Below the pieces are notes generated by a model that had not been told where the DNA came from, made no database searches, and saw nothing but the letters and a program-made list of their open reading frames with translations. The position numbers and the translations under genes are program-made. DNA of 64,000 nucleotides from Tessaracoccus defluvii. GTDB taxonomy: Bacteria; Actinomycetota; Actinomycetes; Propionibacteriales; Propionibacteriaceae. Within the stretch, counting starts at the first letter, position 1. The number at the start of each line of letters is the position of its first letter. Of this stretch, positions 31,069 through 39,010 are shown piece after piece. The stretch spans positions 1,054,001 to 1,118,000 of the forward strand of contig NZ_CP060789.1 in the NCBI RefSeq assembly GCF_014489575.1. The letters are read 5' to 3'.

Positions 31069-31991
31069 CTCCGCCGGCACCGCCCAGAGACACCCCAGCG
31101 GGGCGCGCGTACAACGATCTCCGCAACCTCGCCGGACGACAGAATCGCGACCCTGCGGAGTACATCACTCTGTACGCGCTGGAAGGGTTCCTTGCCCGAC
31201 TCGCAGCGTCCGAATCTGCTGCAGACCTTGTCCTCAAGGGTGGCGTGCTCATGGCAGCCTTCGCGGACCGGCGACCAACCAGGGACATCGACTTCGCCGC
31301 TCGAGGGTTCGCCAACGATATCCCCGAGGTTGAAAGACGCGTCAGGAGCATTCTTGCCGTTCCTCGTGATGACGGGCTTGAGTTCGACCTCGACTCCGTC
31401 AGGGGAGAGCAGATCCGTGACGACGCCGACTATTACGGGGTGCGGGTCAAGATGGCTGCCCGGTTGGCGACCGCCCAGGTGGCGTTGCACATCGACATGA
31501 ACTTCGGCGACCCCATCTGGCCTGCGCCGACAGAGGCTGTTCTGCCGCTCCTGCTGGGCGGTACTCTGCGCCTCCTCGGGTACCCGGATCACATGGTTCT
31601 CGCGGAGAAGATCGTCACCGCGCTCGAACGAGGAGAGCAGAACACCCGTTGGCGAGATTTCACCGACATCGCGGCCATTGCCCGCTCCCGAACCATCGAA
31701 GGTGCGGACCTGCAGGAAGCAATCGGCGTTGTCGCCCGCTATCGCCACGTCGAGCTCGAACCACTCGGCCCGTTGCTGTCACAAATGTCAGTACTCGCGC
31801 AACGCAAGTGGGAAGTCTGGCGAAGGAAGCAGAGGCTCGAACAGTCGACCCCGGTGAGTTTCGCCGACCTGCTCGCAGCATGCTTGGCCTTCGTTGAGCC
31901 GGTTCTGGCGGGCAGCACGGAACGATTGAGATGGAACCGCGCTTCCCAGGCTTGGGAGGAGCCGACCTCGGCAAGTGCTGAGCATGCTTGA
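31065..31991 (+). CDS. abiEii: AbiEii-type nucleotidyltransferase toxin
   Basis: A 308-residue AbiEii/MenT-family nucleotidyltransferase. Motif I is LKGGVLMAAF with the following RPTRDIDFAA (the DxD metal-binding pair); later motifs include HIDMNFGDPIW and KIVTALERGEQNTRWRDFTDI (the conserved Lys and Asp of motifs III/IV). Family members transfer nucleotides to tRNA ends or bind GTP to stop growth. It is translationally coupled to AbiEi. All motifs are intact, so the system may be active. Confidence 0.88.
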   Translation: MTPPAPPRDTPAGRAYNDLRNLAGRQNRDPAEYITLYALEGFLARLAASESAADLVLKGGVLMAAFADRRPTRDIDFAARGFANDIPEVERRVRSILAVPRDDGLEFDLDSVRGEQIRDDADYYGVRVKMAARLATAQVALHIDMNFGDPIWPAPTEAVLPLLLGGTLRLLGYPDHMVLAEKIVTALERGEQNTRWRDFTDIAAIARSRTIEGADLQEAIGVVARYRHVELEPLGPLLSQMSVLAQRKWEVWRRKQRLEQSTPVSFADLLAACLAFVEPVLAGSTERLRWNRASQAWEEPTSASAEHA

Positions 31992-32030
31992 TAGTCAGAT
32001 GATCCTCAGCGTTGAGGAAAACACCAGTGA

Positions 32031-33382
32031 TCAACGGGCAAAGGCTCGGCTAGTGCCGCCAAACTCCCATCTGTCGACGGGGCACGTGTTGAGGTGGTGG
32101 TAGGTGACGTCCTCGATCCGGCCGCGGTGGGGGAGACGATCTCCGGGTCGCAGGCCGTGATCAGTGTGGTTGGCGCCCTGCGAAGGGGCCTTCACGATCG
32201 CGCGGCGAACAAACCAGCTCTCCAGCAGTCGAAGAACCCGGTCCTTGTCCGCTGCTGGCACATCGGCCTGTGGCTGTTCATCGAGCCAGATCAGTAGCGG
32301 CCGCATGATCTCGGAGTCGAGCGTCCCGACCCGATAGCTGAACCACTGTGCACGTGTCAGCGGGCCGGTAGATGCCTGGGCGCCTTCGATGACGAAGCGA
32401 TAGCGGTCAGCTGCAGCCTTGATCTCAGGCAGGAGAACCTCAATATCGGGGCGTTTGGACGTGACGTAGTCCTTGAACTGTTGGAACAGCTCGCGGATTG
32501 GGAAGTCCTCGAGGAGGCGGGCCCGCAGCCAGTGCCATAGGAACCACGATGCGCGCGGATGGGTCACGCGACCAGAGGTGACCGCCGTAACCCACCACGG
32601 CGTTTCGAGTTCTGCCCAGTTCGCGAGGTAGGCGCCTTCTACCTGGTCCTCGGTGCCGGGGTGGTTCTGGAAGATGAAGTTCTTGATCAGGTCCGCTGCG
32701 CTGAGCGGCTCACCGCGAGCATTGAGAGTCTCGAAGATTGCCTGTGCATCCTCCGTGGCGTCAAGTCGAATGCTGACGATCTCAAGCTGCCCCGAAACGG
32801 CATCCACCAGGAGCTTGCCGGCGACGTCGAGAGTCGGGGCGTTGTCGAGGCGAGTTGCAATGGACTGACTGAAGAACTGGTGCGCCTCGGCCAGGCGCGA
32901 CGACGCCACGGTCGAATAGTCGACCGGTGCTCTGAGGCGCTCATGACCGACTCGAATGCAGCCCGGTCGTGGTTGGTTGGCCAGACCTTGTACTGGTCCT
33001 CGGGCTTCTTTCGGAACGCGACCGGGTTGACAATCAGCGGCTCGACTTGCGCGGCAAGCATCGCCAGACCGCGTCGCTCAAGCTGCGCGTGCAGGGCATC
33101 CAGCAGTATCTGAAGTGTCGTCAAACGCTGTTGACCATCGATGACGCTCCACTCTTGCATCGCGCCCAGGGTCGAGGGGAGTTGCTGCACGACGAAAGCA
33201 CCGAGGAAGTGCGTGGCGCTTGGATTCTTGCCAGCGAGAACATCCGTGAGTCGGTCGAGATCCTCCCAGAGAGGCTGCCACTGCCGCTCCTTTGACCACA
33301 CGTACGGACGCTGGAAGAGAGGGACGACCATACGGGACGGCTGGTAGAACACCTCGCGTGGGTTGACCTTCTCAGGCTTCAT
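32031..33382 (-). pseudogene. DUF262 (GmrSD-like) defence protein, frameshifted and 3'-truncated
   Basis: The N-terminus (VNPREVFYQPSRMVVPLFQRPYVW, key part PLFQRPYVW) and the motif VIDGQQRLTTLQILLDAL identify the DUF262/ParB-Srx-like nuclease-NTPase fold of GmrSD and related anti-phage proteins. The frame breaks near residue 150; adding one base at 32936-32937 restores SALRAPVDYSTVASSRLAEA and the rest, including FETLNARGEPLSAADLIKNF. After LLESWFVRRAIVK the family sequence stops and the frame runs antisense into an oxidoreductase fragment, so any DUF1524 HNH domain is gone. The frameshift may be a read error, but the 3' loss looks real. Confidence 0.75.
32040..32200 (+). pseudogene. Fragment of an NAD(P)-binding oxidoreductase (NmrA/SDR-like)
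   Basis: On the plus strand the stretch reads SAAKLPSVDGARVEVVVGD then VLDPAAVGETISGSQAVISVVGA, the second strand-turn region of an atypical short-chain dehydrogenase/NmrA-like protein. The N-terminal GxxGxxG and everything beyond about residue 90 of such a protein are missing. It directly abuts, antisense, the 3' end of the DUF262 gene, whose tail reads through it. It is a scrap left by a rearrangement. Confidence 0.6.
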
Positions 33383-33848
33383 GCGGCGACTCTGAACCAG
33401 TTCACATCGCAGACCTTACCGAGCACCACCCACCATTGGTCTGCGAGTAGAGCATCAGTCACACCGCACCAGACGGGTGTCCGCTGGACCAGGCCGGCTC
33501 AAGAGCAATCGGCGCCGCAGCGATGAACGCGTCATCGGAACGACCGGAGACCCAGGTGGCCGGTCTGCCGCTACCGCAGTCCAGGGCGACTGAGGGATGG
33601 GAGGCCCCAGATTATGCCCCCGGCAAACGCCTCGACTTCAGACAGACTGACATAAGGCAGGTTCTCGGCCAGGAGTTCCACGGCGCTGTCGCCCTGCAGG
33701 TGCGACCCGCGCGTGATCGGCGCCGAGCGTGACATGGTGGGATGCGGCGTCATTCCTTCTGACACGGCATCTCAGCTAGGAACATGGCGACGAGGAACCC
33801 GATGTCACAGCAGTCGGCGCTGAGCGAAGGCTGCGCAGAGGTAACGTG
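33383..33848. other. Intergenic stretch of 466 bases without a recognisable gene
   Basis: No convincing gene is seen. A 64-codon frame on the minus strand (33571-33765) contains SHLQGDSAVELLAENLPYVS but has no ribosome-binding site and no recognised family. It may be a remnant of an antitoxin or similar small gene. Confidence 0.4.
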
Positions 33849-34064
33849 ATGCGCACGGCGCGCAGGCGAAGGAGTTCAGGAGTGGTGCGATTCACCCTCG
33901 AACTGCTCACCGGCCTCGCCGTCGCGGCGATCTTCATGGTCACGATGTTCTACCTCGGCCCCTGGGCCGATCCACCTGGGATGGACGAACTCTGGTGGCT
34001 GCTCGCTGCAGTGGCGGTCCTACTCGCGTCTTGGCGATGGTGGGCACGCCGACGAACACCTTGA
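33849..34064 (+). CDS. Small two-helix membrane protein
   Basis: A 71-residue protein with an Arg-rich N-terminus (MRTARRRRSS), helix 1 (FTLELLTGLAVAAIFMVTMFYLG) and helix 2 (ELWWLLAAVAVLLASWRWW), ending in Arg residues. The start is ATG 33849 after GAGG. The shape is a clean small membrane protein but I recognise no family. Nothing is seen in the 168 bases between it and the next gene. Confidence 0.5.
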   Translation: MRTARRRRSSGVVRFTLELLTGLAVAAIFMVTMFYLGPWADPPGMDELWWLLAAVAVLLASWRWWARRRTP

Positions 34065-34232
34065 ACACGTGAGCACCACCCATCGCGGCAAGAGCGGATG
34101 TTCGCGCTTCACCAACTCCAGCTCAGGTGGAATCGTCTGGTGCCCGGTTCACGCGTCGTGCGGCGGTTCAGCAGGCGGGGCGAGCTGGATCGGCCGGGTC
34201 GAACGGGCCGGTCGGCGGGTCGGAGGCGGCTG

Positions 34233-34966
34233 TCAGGCCCGCCGGGGCGCCGGATTGATGGCGTCCCCGGACCAGCTCATGTTGTCGTCCACACCAACCT
34301 CGAACGCCTCAAGAGCGGGATCGGCGAGAACGACGTCCGCGACCGCGCGCTCGCAGCCGAGCAGCGTGAAGCCGAAGTCGATCTCGGTGGCCAGACACCA
34401 GACGTGGTCGTCCGGCCATACGAGGTTCGCCGACTGCCCGAAGCTCTCGTCCTCGACCCACGTCTCGTGCGCGGCCAGGGGCGCCCGGAACAGGTGGTAG
34501 CGCCGGTGCGGCAGGGCCAACACCGGCTCGGCACCCCCGGGACCCGGCTCGGCACCGGGACCTCGTAGGTCATCAGATCGGGGTGGTGCGCCTCGACCGC
34601 GCCGCCTCCCCAGAACCCGTAGCCCTCCCACACCGCGTAGGTCACGTCCCCAGACGCCTGCAGGTGTGCGACCAGCGCGTCGTGGTCGGGGCGCGGGAGA
34701 TGGCCATCCGGCGGCCACAGGTTCGGGTGGCGCAGGGTGTCGAACATGTGGCTCCACTGCGCCAGGGGATGCAGGACGCGTCCATTGGACGCCGCGATCT
34801 CCCGCCAGCGGCGTCCGTCCGGCAGGGGGTGCAGGACCCGCACATACGCCGCGAAGCCCGTCGGCACCATGGCACCCACCGGAACCCCAGCCGGTCCCCA
34901 CGGCAGCAGCCGGGGCGCGAGCCAAGCCGACAGGGCGGCGTCCGTCGTGTGGCGAGGCAGGGCCAT
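34233..34966 (-). CDS. Uncharacterised actinobacterial protein (frameshifted in the read)
   Basis: Starts at ATG 34966 (MALPRHTTDAALSAWLAPRLL). It resembles an uncharacterised family common in Streptomyces, with the pattern AYVRVLHP...WREIA..NGR.LHP.AQW, AVWEGYGFW, PHRRYHLFRAPL and NLVWPDDHVWCLATEIDFGFTLLG. The frame breaks after VPVPSRVPG; one more C in the plus-strand run at 34534-34538 restores it. About 244 residues when repaired. Soluble, with no signal peptide. Function unknown. Confidence 0.65.
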
Positions 34967-35101
34967 ACCGCAAGGGTAAGGCCGTAGCGCCCCACTCCTG
35001 ATGTGCGGGAACGGGGCCACCCGCTCGTTGCGGACAGCGTTCAACACGAAGGCATACCGCGCTGCGGCAAGCGGAGCCGACACACGACCCTCGCGCAACC
35101 C

Positions 35102-35122
35102 GCGGCACGTCCGGATGTTCGG
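35102..35122 (+). repeat. Left copy of a 21-base direct repeat flanking yefM-yoeB
   Basis: Matches 35778-35798 in 20 of 21 positions (C at 35108 versus T at 35784). The core shared by both is GTCCGGATGTTCGG. This copy lies eight bases beyond the 3' end of yoeB. Confidence 0.8.
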
Positions 35123-35129
35123 TGAGTGG

Positions 35130-35396
35130 CTACTCGTAGTGGGTCCACATCCTCAGGATGTGGACAACGTGGCGATCAGGGAGCACCTCATAGACAAGTC
35201 GGTGCTGGATGTTGATGCGCCGTGAGTAGCAGCCAGCGAGGTCGCCGACCAACTTCTCGTACTTGGGTGGCGTGGTGAACGGGTCCTGGGCCAGAACCTC
35301 CAGCAGGTGCTGCGCCTTCGTCTTCAGCCCTGAGGAGGCCAGCTTCTGGGCGTCCTTCTGGGCTTGGCGTGAGTACACCAGAGTCCAGGGACTCAC
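35130..35396 (-). CDS. yoeB: YoeB/Txe-family toxin
   Basis: An 88-residue RelE-fold mRNA interferase that cuts mRNA at the ribosomal A site. Family features: WTLVYSRQAQKDAQKL, the middle LAGCYSRRINIQHRLVYEV and the C-terminal THY, which carries the catalytic His-Tyr pair. It is encoded downstream of its antitoxin with an ATGA overlap, the usual order. The whole module is bracketed by a 21-base direct repeat. Confidence 0.85.
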   Translation of the reverse strand: MSPWTLVYSRQAQKDAQKLASSGLKTKAQHLLEVLAQDPFTTPPKYEKLVGDLAGCYSRRINIQHRLVYEVLPDRHVVHILRMWTHYE

Positions 35397-35635
35397 CAGT
35401 CAAGCTCGGTCGAGCCCGCGTCGACACCCTCCGCGCGGGAGCGCCGGATGGAATCGGCCAACCCCGGTACCGACTCAAGGAACAGCGTCTCCTGGATGGC
35501 GAGCCAGTCCTCCTCGCCGATGAGCACGGCGTTGCCACGCTGGCCGGTGATGGTCAGCGGCTCGGACTCCTCGTTGACCTGGTCGATCAACCGGTACAGG
35601 TTCGCGCGGGCAGACGTTGCGCTCACAGCAGTCAT
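35393..35635 (-). CDS. yefM: YefM/Phd-family antitoxin
   Basis: An 80-residue antitoxin: the N-terminal Phd/YefM DNA-binding domain (TAVSATSARANLYRLIDQVNEESEPLTITG, key part SARANLYRLIDQV) is followed by a C-terminal toxin-binding tail (LFLESVPGLADSIRRSRAEG). I chose ATG 35635, which follows GGAGG and a promoter/operator, over upstream in-frame starts. It overlaps the toxin start by four bases. Confidence 0.85.
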   Translation of the reverse strand: MTAVSATSARANLYRLIDQVNEESEPLTITGQRGNAVLIGEEDWLAIQETLFLESVPGLADSIRRSRAEGVDAGSTELDW

Positions 35636-35685
35636 AGGTACAACCTCCACCAAGCAGCGTACGTTATGACGTACGTTACTGCAAG
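35636..35685 (-). promoter_or_regulatory. yefM-yoeB promoter and palindromic operator
   Basis: On the minus strand TTGCAG, a 17-base spacer and TACGCT form a promoter. The palindrome CGTACGT/ACGTACG with a TATG centre (35658-35675) lies across the spacer and -10. YefM of E. coli binds palindromes with a TGTACA core overlapping its promoter; a GTAC-centred repeat in the same position fits autoregulation by this YefM. Confidence 0.55.
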
Positions 35686-35777
35686 TATGGACGGAAGAGT
35701 CGAGGTCACGCGGCAGGGGCACCGATGCGATTCGGTCTGGCCATACACCTGCCAGACCGGACTCGACCGTCCCAGGA

Positions 35778-35798
35778 GCGGCATGTCCGGATGTTCGG
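35778..35798 (+). repeat. Right copy of the 21-base direct repeat flanking yefM-yoeB
   Basis: Same orientation as the copy at 35102-35122, one mismatch. The remaining sequence from 35686 to 35993 shows no gene. Confidence 0.8.
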
Positions 35799-35993
35799 AA
35801 CCGCTTCGCGGAGGCGTCACCGTCGCGCTGGTGCCTGAGCCTGTGACCGCTTTCACTTCATTGCCCGTTCCCGAGGTCGTGGTCACCCAGCGAGGATGAT
35901 CACGGCTCGCCGATGGGTGTAGATAGGCGAATGCTGCGCGATGAGGAGTGGGGCTGCTCAGCGCTTTCGCCGCAGGAGCGACATACTGCGGGC

Positions 35994-36980
35994 ATGGCAC
36001 CACTCCTCGCGGCCGATCTGCGGGCCACTCGGCTCCACACGGTAGCCATCCGTCTAGCGTGGGTGGTATCACTGGCTGTCCTGTTGGTTGCGGAGGTGGC
36101 TGCGGGCGATGTGGTTCCTGTTGTGCCCTGGGTTGGACGCCTGTGGCTCGCGGCGGTGCTGCTTCTGACCTCCATTTGGGCTCTGCCACGCTGGACCCTC
36201 GCCTGTGCGTCGGTGCTGGGATGGTTGCTTCCCTACGGCGGGGCCTCGTGGCTGTGGGGGTGGCGAGCGTGGGCCATCGCCTCCGCGCTGGCGCTCGCCT
36301 GGCTCGTCGTCCCTCGTCGCACCCAGTCGACGGTCAGCCGGGGGCGCCCCGCGGGCGAGCGACCGTTCGAGCGTTCCTACGCCAACATCGGTGCCGTGAC
36401 CGGCGGGGTCGCGCTCGCCGCGACGGCGGTGGCCGTCGCGGTCTTGTCCATCATCGAGGTGGTCTGGGGGACGCCTGAGTCGATGCTGCTGGGCCTCATC
36501 GCCTTCGTGCTGCTTCTGGGGCTCAGCGCCTGGCCGAGGGCACAGCACCGACACGCTGCGCGGTTGCGACTGATGGCCGAAGGCGGCCCCGCCCGGGAGG
36601 CGCTGCTCACCGAGGTGGACGGTGACCATTTCGTCGGGGCCGTCGATGACGACCGAGCGCGGCTGCGAATTGTGGCCCTGGATGGCGTCGTAGACCGGGA
36701 AGACGCAGGGATCATTCAGCTCGCCCACGACGATGACGGCGCACTGATCAATCTCGACGACCTTGATGACGAGGATGCAGCCAAAGTGCGCCGGGCGATG
36801 GCCGACCTGCGACGTTGGACTGCGCTGTGCGAAGCCGTGCACGGCCCGGCGCTAGAGGTCGGCGAACGGGTGGTGCTGATCGGTGAGCCACGTGACGGCG
36901 CAACGGTCGCAATTATGCGCCAAGACGGCGCCACATGGCTCGGCGAACTCCGCGAGACCATGAAGAAGACCCGGAATTGA
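35994..36980 (+). CDS. Membrane protein with C-terminal soluble domain, unknown function
   Basis: A 328-residue protein with about five membrane helices in its first 190 residues (IRLAWVVSLAVLLVAEVA, LWLAAVLLLTSIWAL, TLACASVLGWLLPYG, AWAIASALALAWLVV, and VALAATAVAVAVLSII). An acidic C-terminal domain follows (VDGDHFVGAVDDDRARLRIV, INLDDLDDEDAAKVRRAM). A CATACT box at 35982-35987 sits six bases before ATG 35994, supporting this start and a leaderless transcript. No family is recognised. Confidence 0.65.
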   Translation: MAPLLAADLRATRLHTVAIRLAWVVSLAVLLVAEVAAGDVVPVVPWVGRLWLAAVLLLTSIWALPRWTLACASVLGWLLPYGGASWLWGWRAWAIASALALAWLVVPRRTQSTVSRGRPAGERPFERSYANIGAVTGGVALAATAVAVAVLSIIEVVWGTPESMLLGLIAFVLLLGLSAWPRAQHRHAARLRLMAEGGPAREALLTEVDGDHFVGAVDDDRARLRIVALDGVVDREDAGIIQLAHDDDGALINLDDLDDEDAAKVRRAMADLRRWTALCEAVHGPALEVGERVVLIGEPRDGATVAIMRQDGATWLGELRETMKKTRN

Positions 36981-37202
36981 TCGGCACACGCCCTTGCTTC
37001 ACGGGTGGAGAAGCGCCCGCTCGGGCCTGACCTCTGCAGGCGAGTGGCGGACCGGATCATCGCCGAGACTTCAGCCGCGCCTCGCGGCAGAAGCGGGCGT
37101 TGTGCATCGTGTGGGGTGAACTGCGTGCGGTTTCGCGAGTGACATTCATCTTCGCCGGGTGGCTCCCAGGCTGCGCTCTGCTCCCTGGCATACTGCCTGA
37201 GT

Positions 37203-37814
37203 GTGGGTAATGGCACGGGGCCTGTGATGGCGAGCCGGCGGCGAGGTTCGCCGAGAAACGTCTTGCTTGGCGAGCCGGGGCAGCCGCGACCTGTGAGGTT
37301 TGGGGCGTGGTTGAGGCTGTTTCTCCTCGGCCGCGGGCGAGCCCTGCTCAGTTGGCCAGTCAGCTGCCTCCTCGTCGGCGTGGTCCTGTTGATCCCGTGG
37401 GGCCTGGCCGAACGGCAGGCGTATGTGACCGCCGCTGAGCTTGCCCAGGTCGGACACACCTCCTCAGCCGTCGCGTGCGAGGCGAGGTATGGGAGGGGCG
37501 CTGAGTTGGCCGTCCGCGTCACCGTGCCTGAAGCTCCAGAGCTCGTCACGCTGATCTACCCGACCATTGGACCCGTACTTGGCCTGGCCCCCATCCCGTG
37601 GGCAATGTGCGGCGACCCGTACACGACTCCCTTCGACGTCGTTGTTCTCACGCGCCCAGATGGGCAGGTGATCGCCATGGCAGCCCGAGACCTCCCTGAT
37701 TCGCAGTCACTGATGATGTGGCCCTGGACCGTGGGCATCGGGATCGCACTCATGTCCGCGGCGCCGGTGTGGGCCGTCTGGGCATGGCACCTTCTCCGAC
37801 GGCCAAAACCATAG
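37203..37814 (+). CDS. Two-helix membrane protein, unknown function
   Basis: A 203-residue protein: a basic N-terminus, helix 1 (LLSWPVSCLLVGVVLLIPWGL), an extracellular domain of about 90 residues with two Cys (SSAVACEARYG and AMCGDPYT) that could form a disulphide, and helix 2 (WTVGIGIALMSAAPVWAVWAW). GTG 37203 follows a CATACT box; ATG 37227 is an alternative. No family recognised. The 222 bases upstream hold nothing I can name. Confidence 0.6.
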   Translation: MGNGTGPVMASRRRGSPRNVLLGEPGQPRPVRFGAWLRLFLLGRGRALLSWPVSCLLVGVVLLIPWGLAERQAYVTAAELAQVGHTSSAVACEARYGRGAELAVRVTVPEAPELVTLIYPTIGPVLGLAPIPWAMCGDPYTTPFDVVVLTRPDGQVIAMAARDLPDSQSLMMWPWTVGIGIALMSAAPVWAVWAWHLLRRPKP

Positions 37815-37876
37815 CGACGCACGTCGCCAGTGTCAGGCAACCGTTGTCGCGACACCCCTATAGAGACTGTGCCACC

Positions 37877-38466
37877 TCACAGGTAGGGCTCCAGTAATGG
37901 GAAAACCCCCCAAACACCGACGTAGGCGACGCCCGTCCAACCGGTGAGGAAATAGAGATTGCCGTAATGGAGCCATCCCCTTTCTTCATCACGCCTAGGC
38001 AGCTGCGTGAGAAGACCCGGCCGGAAGCCAGAGCCTATCAGTGCTCCAAAGTAGACATAGGAACCGACTTGGCCGGCGACATCGATCGGCACGCCCGAGC
38101 GGATAGCCCGATGAGCGACCCCAGCGCACAGAATCCCCACGTTGCAATGGGAATCGCAGAATCATCGACATCCCTATCGATCCAAGAGAACAGGACGACG
38201 AGCGAGAACAGAACAGCAAAGCCGACCCACGGGGCGTGAGTCAGTACGTAGTCGAGTGCCTCCACTGATTCACCGTCGCTTCGTTCGGACCAGGTATAAA
38301 CGGCTCTGGCGTAGCTCGCAAGAACTGCACTCACGCTCCGCACCAACGGACCCAAGGTAGTACACCCCTGGCAGCGCCCAACCACCTGACCCAGCTGCTC
38401 CGGGCGGCTAGCCAAGAGTGGTCCGGGAGGAATCTGAGTTGGCTCAGACTCGGTGTGACGGGACAA
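37877..38466 (-). CDS. Hypothetical membrane protein (frameshifted in the read)
   Basis: About 195 residues with four hydrophobic segments: WVGFAVLFSLVVLFSW, SAIPIATWGFCALGSLIG, VGSYVYFGALIGSGF and LYFLTGWTGVAYVGVWGVF. The frame changes between the second and third; one more C in the plus-strand run at 38107-38109 gives a continuous LGSLIG-AIRSGVPIDVAGQVG. Base composition is visibly lower in GC than the flanking core genes. No family recognised. Confidence 0.5.
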
Positions 38467-38486
38467 GACCTCCTGCTGAAGCCCAG

Positions 38487-38750
38487 CTACCGGCGTTCGT
38501 AGATGTCGCGGCGGTGGCCGACGGCAACGACAAGGACGAGCAACACGCTGTCGTGAATCTCGTAGACGATCCGGTAGTCACCGGTCCGGACACGCCACTC
38601 GCCGTCGCCTCCAACCAGCTTCTTGGCCCCGCTCGGGCGCGGTTTGCTGGCAAGCAGTTCGATCGCCGCCTGGACCCGCCGCTGGGCGGCCCGGTCCAGC
38701 TTGCGTAGCTGTCGAACCGCAGCGGGCGCGACCTCTATCCGGTAGCTCAT
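38487..38750 (-). CDS. relE: RelE/ParE-family toxin
   Basis: An 87-residue RelE-superfamily toxin: IEVAPAAVRQLRKLDRAAQRRVQ, then GEWRVRTGDYRIVYEI (the family GxxRxRxGxYRxxY core) and a C-terminal VGHRRDIYER. These enzymes cleave mRNA on the ribosome. It is placed directly after its Phd-like antitoxin with an ATGA overlap, giving a complete type II module. Confidence 0.88.
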   Translation of the reverse strand: MSYRIEVAPAAVRQLRKLDRAAQRRVQAAIELLASKPRPSGAKKLVGGDGEWRVRTGDYRIVYEIHDSVLLVLVVAVGHRRDIYERR

Positions 38751-39010
38751 GCCAGGCCGAGGTCGGCCTTGACCTGCTCCCAGGGGATCGCCGACTCACC
38801 ATCGGCGATCTCGGCACGGGCCGCGCGGACAGCCTCGAGGTCGGCCAGGTCTTCCGCGGCCGCGATCAGCCGATCCAGATCATCGGCGTCGATGACCGCG
38901 GCCACCCGCTGCCCCCGGCGAGTCAGGTACACCGGGTCGTGCCCAACCCGGGCCGCGTCCACGACATCGGCGAGGCGGGCTCGGGCGTCACTCACAGTCA
39001 TCTCAGTCAT
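38747..39010 (-). CDS. Phd/YefM-family antitoxin (partner of RelE)
   Basis: An 87-residue antitoxin with the Phd fold (MTVSDARARLADVVDAARVGHDPVYLTRRGQ, of which DARARLADVVDAA is diagnostic; then VAAVIDADDLDRL) and an acidic C-terminal tail. I chose ATG 39010 (MTEMTVSDARA); in-frame starts at 39019 and 39049 are possible. Its first codons lie inside the 3' end of the recombinase gene on the same strand. Confidence 0.83.
   Translation of the reverse strand: MTEMTVSDARARLADVVDAARVGHDPVYLTRRGQRVAAVIDADDLDRLIAAAEDLADLEAVRAARAEIADGESAIPWEQVKADLGLA

Noticed and set aside
33571..33765. 64-codon minus-strand frame as a toxin or antitoxin gene
   Set aside because: No ribosome-binding site, no partner gene and no recognisable family motif.
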